Assembly (NCBI RefSeq): GCF_007829815.1
Contig: NZ_VIWT01000005.1
Coordinates: 372,001-436,000 of the forward strand
Origin: Kitasatospora viridis
GTDB taxonomy: Bacteria; Actinomycetota; Actinomycetes; Streptomycetales; Streptomycetaceae
Reading direction: 5' to 3'
DNA: 64,000 bases
The notes under the pieces were generated by a model. That model did no database searches. It worked only from the letters and a program-made list of their open reading frames with translations, and was not told the origin of the DNA. Every line of letters starts with the position of its first letter. The stretch's first letter is position 1. The translations under genes were made by a program, and so were the position numbers. This document shows, one piece after another, positions 7,997 to 14,642 of this stretch.

Positions 7997-8317
7997 ATGG
8001 GGTATGTGTTCTCGCTGGTTCTCAGCCGGGAGATTACCGAGGACGAGATGACCACCCTGAAGGTGGGTTGCGGCGGCGCTGCCGACTTCGGCACCGACGT
8101 GCTTCCGACCAACGCCGAGGTCACCGTCACGAAGCTGGACTTCGATGACGCCGTGTCCCCTTCGCTGGCCGAGGCCATCGAGTCGGCCCTCGCGGCGGTG
8201 GCGGAGGTGACGGACCTCAGCGTCTCCGAGCTCACCGTCCCGGCCCAGCCGGCGGGCGCCGAGGGCGCCGAGGCCGAGGCCAAGGAGCCGGTGGCCGTCG
8301 GCGCCGGAACGGACTGA
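7997..8317 (+). CDS. Small conserved-looking protein of unknown function, 106 aa
   Basis: The ATG is preceded by AAGGTGA, 6 nt upstream. The protein starts MGYVFSLVLSREITEDEMTT, has alternating hydrophobic strands and an acidic helix (residues about 55-72), and ends in a low-complexity Ala/Glu/Pro tail. It has no Cys pair, signal peptide or transmembrane segment; its single Cys is in KVGCGG. I do not recognise the family. It sits between two paralogous ferredoxin-P450 operons, carries its own copy of the shared control element and is followed by a good intrinsic terminator, so it is probably expressed with them. It could be a partner or regulator of the oxidation system, but nothing in the sequence proves this. 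Confidence 0.75.
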   Translation: MGYVFSLVLSREITEDEMTTLKVGCGGAADFGTDVLPTNAEVTVTKLDFDDAVSPSLAEAIESALAAVAEVTDLSVSELTVPAQPAGAEGAEAEAKEPVAVGAGTD

Positions 8318-8374
8318 GCGCGGGCCGCGTCCACCGGTTCGAACCCGCCGCGGAGCCACGGCCCCGCTGCCCAG

Positions 8375-8407
8375 AGACACGCCGTCCGCCCAGCCGACGG
8401 CGTGTTT
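8375..8407 (+). terminator. Intrinsic terminator after the 106-aa gene
   Basis: A 10-bp core stem (ACACGCCGTC and GACGGCGTGT) with a 9-nt loop is followed directly by TT. It is 60 bp downstream of the small gene and ahead of the next control element, separating it from the second ferredoxin-P450 operon. Confidence 0.65.
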
Positions 8408-8429
8408 CTGCATCTCGACCCCGCCCGTA

Positions 8430-8508
8430 ATGGGCACTCAATTACCCTGCGATGCCCGGGCGATGGCCGATCTCCCTTTCGGTGGCCGGGCGATGCCGGG
8501 CAGCATGA
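8430..8508 (+). promoter_or_regulatory. Shared control element, copy B
   Basis: CAATTACC is followed by GCGATGC-CCGG-GCGATGG, then CCCTTT and GCATGA, with the 64-nt offset seen in the other copies. The flank TGGGCACTCA is also shared with copy A. It faces the ferredoxin-P450 B operon. An open frame from 8430 to 8702 runs through it and overlaps the ferredoxin GTG, but is more likely non-coding. Confidence 0.6.
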
Positions 8509-8698
8509 ACACCGCAGGTATCCGGCTCGACCGCATGCCGAGGGGACCGCCCGTCGCCATGGGGCCCGTTCGCCCGTCGAACCCGCCGGGCCGGGGCGTC
8601 ATCGCCTTCCCGGAGACCTCCGCCGCCGCTGGCCTGCCGTGCAGGATGGCCGAACGGGGCCATGCGGATCAGCCTCATGACAAGTGGGACGGTTCACT

Positions 8699-8899
8699 GT
8701 GAAAGTACAGATCGACTCCGGGCGCTGCCAGGGACACGGCCGCTGCTACGACATCGCGCCCGGCGCGTTCGACGAGGACGTCGAGGGCTACGGCACCGTG
8801 TCCGGCGACGGCACCGTGCCGCAGGGCGGGGAGCGCGAGGCCCGCCTCGCGGTCGCGAGCTGCCCGGAGCGGGCGATCACCCTGATCGAGGGGGCGTGA
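8699..8899 (+). CDS. [3Fe-4S] ferredoxin (partner of P450 B)
   Basis: The 66-residue ferredoxin has the CX5C...CP three-cysteine cluster pattern (GRCQGHGRCYDIAP and SCPERAI). GTG at 8699 matches the start of its paralogue at 7503, and the DNA around both starts is nearly identical (GGGACGGTTCACTGTG). An in-frame GTG at 8684 is the alternative. The stop is 1 nt before the P450 B start codon, so it is the dedicated redox partner. The pair is an inverted duplicate of 7301-7503 and its P450. Confidence 0.88.
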   Translation: MKVQIDSGRCQGHGRCYDIAPGAFDEDVEGYGTVSGDGTVPQGGEREARLAVASCPERAITLIEGA

Positions 8900-8900
8900 G

Positions 8901-10175
8901 ATGACCGCCGACGATCGCTTCAACAAGGACTTCCGGGACCCGAACCGGGACCAGTACCACACCATCCGCGGCGAGACGATCTCCGGCCCGGTCACCGACT
9001 GGGCGACGGACTTCTCGCACCTCGATCCGCGGTGGGCCGAGGATCCCTTCCCGATCATGGACGACCTGCGGGAGCGCTGCCCGATCGCGCACACCGACCG
9101 GTTCGGCGGCGCGTGGGTGCCGACCCTGTACGAGGACATCGCGGCGGTCGCCTACGACACCGAGAACTTCTCCTCGCGGTCGGTGAACGTCGGCAACTTC
9201 CGGCCGCCGAAGAACCTGGCGCCGATCGGCGAACTCCCGCCCATCACCTCCGACCCGCCGTTCCACCACGGCGCGCGCAAGCTGCTGCTGCCGGCGTTCA
9301 CCAAGACCGCCGTGGCCCGGTTGGAGCCGACCACGAGGGCCTACTGCCACTCCCTCATCGACGGCTTCAAGGGACGCGACGTCGTCGACGCGGCCGAGGA
9401 GTACGCGCAGCGGGTCCCCGAGCAGGTCATCGGTGACCTGCTCGGCATCCCGCAGGGCGACCGGAAGCTGTTCCGCGAGCTCATCTCGAACATCAACCGC
9501 GAAGACGCCCTCGACTCGCGGGACGAGCACGTCGAGCAGCTGAGCAAGATGTTCGTCTTCCTGCTCGCGGAGATCAAGGAGCACGTCAAGAACCCGCGCG
9601 AGGACCTGATCACCTACCTCCTCAACGTGGAGCTGCGCGGCCGCAAGCTCGACCCGAACCACATCATCAGCATGATGCTGCTGCTCTTCGCGGCGGGCAT
9701 CGGCACGACGACCAAGTCGATCGGCTCCTCGCTGTGGCACCTGGCCGGGCACCCGCAGGACCGCGAACGCCTGCTCGCCGAGCCGGAGTTGCTGCCCACC
9801 GCGATGGAGGAGTTCCTGCGCGCCTTCGCGCCGGTCACCATGTCCCGCCTGGTGAAGGAGGACATGCACTGGCGCGGCGTCGACATGAAGGCCGACGACT
9901 GGATCCTGCTCTCCTACCCGGCCGCCAACCGCGACCCGGCGCAGTTCGACCGGGCCGACGAGGTCCTCATCGACCGTGAGGGCAACCGGCACGCCGCGTT
10001 CGGCCTGGGCATCCACCGCTGCCTCGGTTCGCACCTGGCCCGGATGGAGCTGCGCGTCGCGCTGGAGGTCTGGCTGGAGCGCATCCCGGAGTTCCGCCTC
10101 CAGGAGCCGGACGGCGTGGTCTGGGGCGGGCGCCTGGCCCGCGGACCGCTGAACCTGCCGCTGCACATCAGCTGA
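8901..10175 (+). CDS. Cytochrome P450 (paralogue B of a pair)
   Basis: This 424-residue P450 has the heme loop FGLGIHRCLGSHLARMEL with Cys374 as ligand. Its I-helix reads AAGIGTT (Gly266-Thr270), with Gly268 where most P450s have Asp or Glu. The N-terminus (MTADDRFNKDFRDPNRDQYH) and most of the chain parallel P450 A, with divergence concentrated around residues 75-90 and 175-200, regions that often line the substrate pocket. This suggests two related enzymes acting on different positions or intermediates of one scaffold. It starts 1 nt after the ferredoxin stop and ends in front of a very strong hairpin. Confidence 0.9.
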   Translation: MTADDRFNKDFRDPNRDQYHTIRGETISGPVTDWATDFSHLDPRWAEDPFPIMDDLRERCPIAHTDRFGGAWVPTLYEDIAAVAYDTENFSSRSVNVGNFRPPKNLAPIGELPPITSDPPFHHGARKLLLPAFTKTAVARLEPTTRAYCHSLIDGFKGRDVVDAAEEYAQRVPEQVIGDLLGIPQGDRKLFRELISNINREDALDSRDEHVEQLSKMFVFLLAEIKEHVKNPREDLITYLLNVELRGRKLDPNHIISMMLLLFAAGIGTTTKSIGSSLWHLAGHPQDRERLLAEPELLPTAMEEFLRAFAPVTMSRLVKEDMHWRGVDMKADDWILLSYPAANRDPAQFDRADEVLIDREGNRHAAFGLGIHRCLGSHLARMELRVALEVWLERIPEFRLQEPDGVVWGGRLARGPLNLPLHIS

Positions 10176-10188
10176 CACCAGGTCAAGT

Positions 10189-10242
10189 AAGTCGAGGGGC
10201 CCTGGGACCCGGCTCGCGCCGGGTCCCAGGGCCCCTCGACTT
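10189..10242. terminator. Very long perfect hairpin between convergent genes
   Basis: Perfectly complementary 23-nt arms (10191-10213 and 10218-10240) have a 4-nt loop and extend by two A-T pairs on the outside. It lies between P450 B (plus) and hemE (minus) and is a strong bidirectional terminator candidate. Confidence 0.8.
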
Positions 10243-10252
10243 GCGTACCGCC

Positions 10253-11368
10253 CTACGCCGTGGGCGAGCTCCAGGCGCGCACCTGCTCGACGACGGCACT
10301 GACGTGCTCGATGGGCGTGGTCTTGACGATGCCGTGCCCGAGGTTGAACACGAACGGGCCGCCGCTCAGGCCGCGCAGGATGCGCTCCGTCTCGGCGTGC
10401 AGCGCGGGGCCGCCGGCGATCAGCAGCTGGGGGTCGAGGTTGCCCTGCACGCAACGGCCCAGCCCGCGCTGGAGGGTGCGCGCGGCCCAGTCGAGGGGAA
10501 CCGTGGAGTCCAGGCCGATGCAGTCGGCGCCGGTCGCCTCGGCGAAGCCGTTGTAGGAGAGCCCGGCGCCCCGGGGGAACGCGATGACCGGAACGTGCGG
10601 GTACTGCGCCTTCAGCGCGCTGATGATGGCGGCGATCGGCTTGACGCACCAGCGCTCGAAGAGGACGTCGGGAAGCACCCCGGCCCAGCTGTCGAACAGC
10701 TGGACCGCTTCCGCGCCCGCCTCGATCTGCCGGCCGAGGAACTGGATGATGGCGGTCGTCAGCAGGTCCATCAGGGGCTGGAACCCGTCGGGGTCGCTCA
10801 GCGCCCACTGCTTGACGACGGAGTGCTCGGAGGCGGCGCCGCCGCGGCCCTCGACCATGTAGGTGGCGATGGTCCACGGCGCGCCGGCGTAGCCGATCAG
10901 GGCCGTCTCGGCGGGCAGCGCGCGGGTCAGCTGACTGACCGTCTCGTAGATCGGGGCCAGTTCCTCGTGCAGCCGGGAGATGCTCAGGAACTCGGCGATG
11001 TCCGCCGTCGAGCGCACCGGCGGCGTCAGCACCGGCCCCTCGCCGACCCGGTAGTCCAGGGTCTGGCCCAGGGCGGCGGCGACCTGCGGGAGGTCCGCGA
11101 ACACGATCGCGGCGTCCAGCGGGAAGCGGCGCAGCGGCTGCAGGGTGACCTCGACGGCGTGCTCGGGCGTGGTGCAGAGCCCCACCATGCCGCCGGCCGC
11201 CTCCCGGACCTTGTGGTACTCGGGCAGGTAGCGTCCGGCCTGCCGCATCAGCCAGACCGGCGGCCGCTCGGTGCGCTCACCCGCGAGTGCGCGCAGCAGC
11301 AGCTTCTCGGGCCGGACGGTGCCGGACCCCGGCTTCGGACCGACTGCTTCCCGGATGCCGATGTCCAC
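10253..11368 (-). CDS. hemE: Uroporphyrinogen decarboxylase
   Basis: Catalyses decarboxylation of the four acetate groups of uroporphyrinogen III to coproporphyrinogen III, a cytosolic heme-biosynthesis step. Signatures present: PPVWLMRQAGRYLPEYHKV, the Asp-containing FADLP segment (usually FSDIL), GYAGAPWTIATYMVEG, and FNLGHGI with the conserved His near the C-terminus. GTG at 11368 gives 371 residues and has AGGA 9 nt upstream; a TTG at 11413 in the same frame is less likely. The gene stands alone among P450 genes, opposite the aldehyde dehydrogenase. It is probably a second copy raising heme supply for the three P450s, since a housekeeping hemE would normally lie elsewhere. That copy number is not visible here. 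Confidence 0.92.
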   Translation of the reverse strand: MDIGIREAVGPKPGSGTVRPEKLLLRALAGERTERPPVWLMRQAGRYLPEYHKVREAAGGMVGLCTTPEHAVEVTLQPLRRFPLDAAIVFADLPQVAAALGQTLDYRVGEGPVLTPPVRSTADIAEFLSISRLHEELAPIYETVSQLTRALPAETALIGYAGAPWTIATYMVEGRGGAASEHSVVKQWALSDPDGFQPLMDLLTTAIIQFLGRQIEAGAEAVQLFDSWAGVLPDVLFERWCVKPIAAIISALKAQYPHVPVIAFPRGAGLSYNGFAEATGADCIGLDSTVPLDWAARTLQRGLGRCVQGNLDPQLLIAGGPALHAETERILRGLSGGPFVFNLGHGIVKTTPIEHVSAVVEQVRAWSSPTA

Positions 11369-11663
11369 GCTGTTCCATCCTGTTGGATCGCCCCGGGTGT
11401 TCACGGGACTCAAGTAGCGACGTCGGACCCCTGTGGCAGGGGCCGTTGGCAGCGTAGCAGAGCTCGATGGGCCGTCCCGGCAGGCGATTGGCGGGCAGTT
11501 GACGGTCAGTCAAGAGCTCGCCCGGGCCCCGGACGGGCCGCGCCCCGCGATGGAAGTCCCAGTTACCCCGCAGTGGCGGATCGTAGGCGGAGCGCCATTT
11601 ACGCGTCGGCCGGGCGCACGCGAACATGAGCGCCGTCGTGACGGCGATCGGGAGGATGACCGG
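11369..11663. promoter_or_regulatory. hemE / aldehyde dehydrogenase divergent intergenic region
   Basis: This 295-bp divergent region contains copy D of the shared control element (11560-11630) on the aldehyde dehydrogenase side. A 13-codon open frame (11626-11667) begins at the ATG of the element and its TGA overlaps the dehydrogenase ATG (ATGA). Nothing similar to the element is seen on the hemE side. Confidence 0.45.
11560..11630 (+). promoter_or_regulatory. Shared control element, copy D
   Basis: CAGTTACC is followed by GCAGTGG-CGGA-TCGTAGG, then CCATTT and ACATGA, again with a 64-nt offset. It is the most divergent copy and has a stop codon in the frame open in copies A-C, which argues that the conserved object is DNA rather than a peptide. 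It precedes the aldehyde dehydrogenase by about 35 bp. Confidence 0.55.
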
Positions 11664-13163
11664 ATGAGCCTGACGGGACGCGCGGAGGCGCCGATCGGTC
11701 GGACGGACCGATTCTTCATCGGCGGGCAGTGGGTGGTGCCGTCGTCCGGCGCCATGATCGACGTGATCGACTCCGCGACCGAGGAGCTCTACTTCAGGGT
11801 CGCGCAGGCGCAGGCCGCCGACATGGCCAGGGCCGTCGCGGCGGCGCGGGAGGCCTTCGACGAGGGCCCCTGGCCGCGCCTGACGCCGGCCGAGCGGGCC
11901 GGGTACCTGCGGGCGATCGGCGCGGAACTCAGGCTCCGCGGCGAGGACATCGCCGAGATCTGGCCGCGCGAGTCCGGTGTCCTGCACACCTTCGCGGCCA
12001 ACGCCGGCTCCGGCGCGGAGACCGCCTTCAAGCGGTACGCCGCGCTGGCCCGCACCTTCCCGTTCGAGGAGCCGGTCAAGCCGACGGCCGGCGGACAGTT
12101 CGGCCTGCTGGTCCGCGAACCGGCCGGTGTGGTCGGTGCGATCATCCCGTGGAACGCCCCGATGGGCATGATCGCCAACAAGGTCGGCCCCGCGCTGCTC
12201 GCCGGGTGCACGGTGATCCTGAAGTCGGCGCCCGAGGCGCCGGGGGAGGGCTACCTGCTCGCCGAGGCCGCCGCCGCGGCCGGCCTGCCGCCCGGCGTGC
12301 TGAACGTCGTCACCGCCGACCGCGAGGTGTCCGAACTGCTGGTGCGCGACCCGCGGGTGGACAAGATCACCTTCACCGGGTCGACGGCCGCCGGCCGGCG
12401 CATCGCCGCGATCTGCGGCGAGCGGGTGGCCCGCTGCACGCTGGAGCTCGGCGGCAAGTCCGCCGCCGTGATCCTCGACGACATGGACCTCGCCACGGCC
12501 GCGCGCACCCTCGCCCAGGCCGAGTGCTTCCTCACCGGTCAGGTCTGCTCCTCGCTGACCCGGATCGTGGTCAGCCGCTCGCGGCACGACGAACTGGTCG
12601 AGGCCCTGGCCGGCGTGTTCTCCCGGGTGCGCGTCGGGGACCCGTTCGACCCGCGCTCGCAGATGGGGCCGCTGGCGGCCAGCCGGCAGCGGGACCGGGT
12701 CGAGGGGTACATCGCCAAGGGCGTCGCGGAGGGGGCCACGCTGGCCACCGGCGGCGGCCGCCCGAAGGGCCTGACCCGCGGGTGGTACGTCGAGCCCACC
12801 GTGTTCGGCAACGTCGACAACCGCTCGGTCATCGCCCAGGAGGAGATCTTCGGCCCCGTGCTGTCCGTCATCCCCGCGGCCGACGAGCAGGACGCGATCC
12901 GGATCGCCAACGACACCATCTACGGCCTCAACGCGGCGGTGTTCACCAACGACGCCGACCGGGCCCGCGAGGTCGCCCGGCAGCTGCGCTCCGGCACCGT
13001 CGGCCACAACGCGCTGCGCAGCGACCTCGGCGTCGCGTTCGGCGGGTTCAAGCAGTCCGGCATCGGCCGCGAAGGCGGCCGCGAGGGACTGCTGCCCTAC
13101 CTCGAAACCAAGACCGTGATCCTCGAAGGCCGGCCGACCGGCTACGAGGACACCGTCCTGTGA
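11664..13163 (+). CDS. NAD(P)-dependent aldehyde dehydrogenase
   Basis: The 499-residue ALDH superfamily enzyme oxidises an aldehyde to a carboxylic acid. Catalytic features: Asn164 in PWNAPMG, Glu261 in TLELGGKSA and nucleophile Cys295 in TGQVCSS; the cofactor fold motif FTGSTAAGRR is present. ATG at 11664 has GGGAGG about 8 nt upstream. Its upstream DNA carries the same control element as the ferredoxin-P450 operons, so it likely works with them, for example completing an alcohol-aldehyde-acid oxidation begun by a P450. It is followed 149 bp later by a third P450 on the same strand. The substrate is unknown. Confidence 0.9.
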   Translation: MSLTGRAEAPIGRTDRFFIGGQWVVPSSGAMIDVIDSATEELYFRVAQAQAADMARAVAAAREAFDEGPWPRLTPAERAGYLRAIGAELRLRGEDIAEIWPRESGVLHTFAANAGSGAETAFKRYAALARTFPFEEPVKPTAGGQFGLLVREPAGVVGAIIPWNAPMGMIANKVGPALLAGCTVILKSAPEAPGEGYLLAEAAAAAGLPPGVLNVVTADREVSELLVRDPRVDKITFTGSTAAGRRIAAICGERVARCTLELGGKSAAVILDDMDLATAARTLAQAECFLTGQVCSSLTRIVVSRSRHDELVEALAGVFSRVRVGDPFDPRSQMGPLAASRQRDRVEGYIAKGVAEGATLATGGGRPKGLTRGWYVEPTVFGNVDNRSVIAQEEIFGPVLSVIPAADEQDAIRIANDTIYGLNAAVFTNDADRAREVARQLRSGTVGHNALRSDLGVAFGGFKQSGIGREGGREGLLPYLETKTVILEGRPTGYEDTVL

Positions 13164-13213
13164 CCGTGCCCGCCCTGACGCCGCGTTGATCGACAAGCTC
13201 ACCGAACCGACGG

Positions 13214-13264
13214 CACCGAACCGCCCTCACCGAACCGCCCTCACCGAACCGCCCTCACCGAACT
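13214..13264. repeat. 14-bp tandem repeat (3.6 copies)
   Basis: The unit CACCGAACCGCCCT occurs three times without change (13214-13255), followed by a partial fourth. It lies in the 149-bp gap between the aldehyde dehydrogenase and P450 C. A separate short palindrome, GGCTCACCCGTGAGCC, lies at 13273-13288, 24 bp before the P450 start. Confidence 0.85.
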
Positions 13265-13312
13265 GACCACCCGGCTCACCCGTGAGCCCGCACAGCCGAC
13301 GGGGACACACTG

Positions 13313-14608
13313 ATGACTGACCTTGAGGTCCGCCCGGACGAACTCCAGGCCCTCGCCACTCTCTTCGGCCTCGGTGACCCGTACCCGGAATACGCGAAGT
13401 GGCGGGCGCGGCAGTCGGTCGTCCGCCCGCACGAGAAGCTGTTCGTGTTCAGTCGCTACGAGGACTGCGCGGCGGTCCTCGGCAGCTCGGCCTTCGGCCA
13501 CGCCCCGCGCGAGGCCAGCCCGCTGCGCAGCCTGTGGCGGGGCACCGGCCGACCGGCACCCGCCGCCCCGGAGACGACGGCCGGTGCCGTCCCCGAGACG
13601 GCCAGCGCCGCCGACGCCGACGCGGCCGTGGTCACCGCCCAGGACAACGCCAGCAACATGCTCCGGCTGAACCCGCCCGACCACACGCGGCTGCGCCGCC
13701 TGGTCTCCCGCGCCCTCACCCCGGCGAGCGTCCGCGCGCTGATGCCGCGCATCGAGGAGATCACCGCCGAGTTGGTGGGCGAGCTCGGCCCGGACTTCGA
13801 CGTGATCCGCGACCTCGCGCTCCCGCTGCCGGTCCGGGTGATCAGCGAGCTGCTCGGCATCCCGGAGGCCGACCGGCCGATGGTGGTGACCTGGTCCGAG
13901 CAGCTCTCCCGGAGCATCGACCCCGGCTTCCTGATCACGCCCGAGGACCGCGTCACCATGCGCGCGGCCCGGGACAGCTTCCACGAGTACCTCGGCGCGC
14001 TGATCCCCAAGCGGCGCCTCGAACCGGGCGACGACCTCGTCTCCGCCCTCGTGCACGTCCACGACGAGGACGGCACGCTGACCGAGCACGAGATCATCAT
14101 CACCTGCCGGCTGCTGCTCATCGCCGGCCACGAGACCACCCGCAGCCTGATCGGCGGGTCCGTCCTCGCCCTGCTCAACCACCCCGCCCAGCTCGCCGCC
14201 CTGCGGGCCGACCCGGACCTGGTCGAGCGGTGCGTCGAGGAGGTGCTGCGCTACGACCCGCCCATCCAGCTGCTGGTCCGGTCCGCGCTGGAGGACACCA
14301 CGGTCGGCGACACCACCGTCCCGGCCGGCGCGCGCGCCCTCATGCTGCTCGGCGCGGCCAACCGCGACGAGGCGCTCGGCGAGGACCCGGAGGACTTCGA
14401 CTTCCTCCGCCCCGCCCGCCGGCACCTGTCGTTCGGCCACGGCATCCACTTCTGCCTGGGCGCCCCGCTGGGCCGCGCCGAGGCTGCCATCGCCCTGCGC
14501 AGCCTGCTGCCCGTCCTCGCCGAGTCCCGGATGACGGAGGAGCCCGTGTGGAAGCCCCACACCGTCCTGCGCGGTCTTGAGCACCTCCGGCTGACCACGT
14601 CGAACTGA
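13313..14608 (+). CDS. Cytochrome P450 C (CYP107-like)
   Basis: The 431-residue P450 has canonical motifs: I-helix IAGHETTRS (near residue 270, acidic residue and Thr both present), EEVLRYDPP in the K-helix, and heme loop FGHGIHFCLGAPLGRAE with Cys381. These resemble the CYP107/CYP105-type macrolide and polyketide hydroxylases of Streptomyces. An insertion rich in Ala, Pro, Glu and Thr (about residues 78-108) lengthens the B-C region. No ferredoxin adjoins it, unlike P450s A and B, so it may borrow one of theirs. It follows the aldehyde dehydrogenase on the same strand and is convergent with the FUSC protein gene. Tailoring of the PKS product is inferred. Confidence 0.9.
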   Translation: MTDLEVRPDELQALATLFGLGDPYPEYAKWRARQSVVRPHEKLFVFSRYEDCAAVLGSSAFGHAPREASPLRSLWRGTGRPAPAAPETTAGAVPETASAADADAAVVTAQDNASNMLRLNPPDHTRLRRLVSRALTPASVRALMPRIEEITAELVGELGPDFDVIRDLALPLPVRVISELLGIPEADRPMVVTWSEQLSRSIDPGFLITPEDRVTMRAARDSFHEYLGALIPKRRLEPGDDLVSALVHVHDEDGTLTEHEIIITCRLLLIAGHETTRSLIGGSVLALLNHPAQLAALRADPDLVERCVEEVLRYDPPIQLLVRSALEDTTVGDTTVPAGARALMLLGAANRDEALGEDPEDFDFLRPARRHLSFGHGIHFCLGAPLGRAEAAIALRSLLPVLAESRMTEEPVWKPHTVLRGLEHLRLTTSN

Positions 14609-14641
14609 CGGCAGGTCAGCCGGGCGGTGGGCTGGTGCCGC
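14609..14641. terminator. Imperfect hairpin between convergent genes
   Basis: CGGCA/TGCCG arms plus a partly paired inner stem (CAGCC/GGCTG) fill the 34-bp gap between P450 C and the FUSC gene. It may terminate both. The inner stem is bulged, so support is moderate. Confidence 0.4.
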
Positions 14642-14642
14642 G

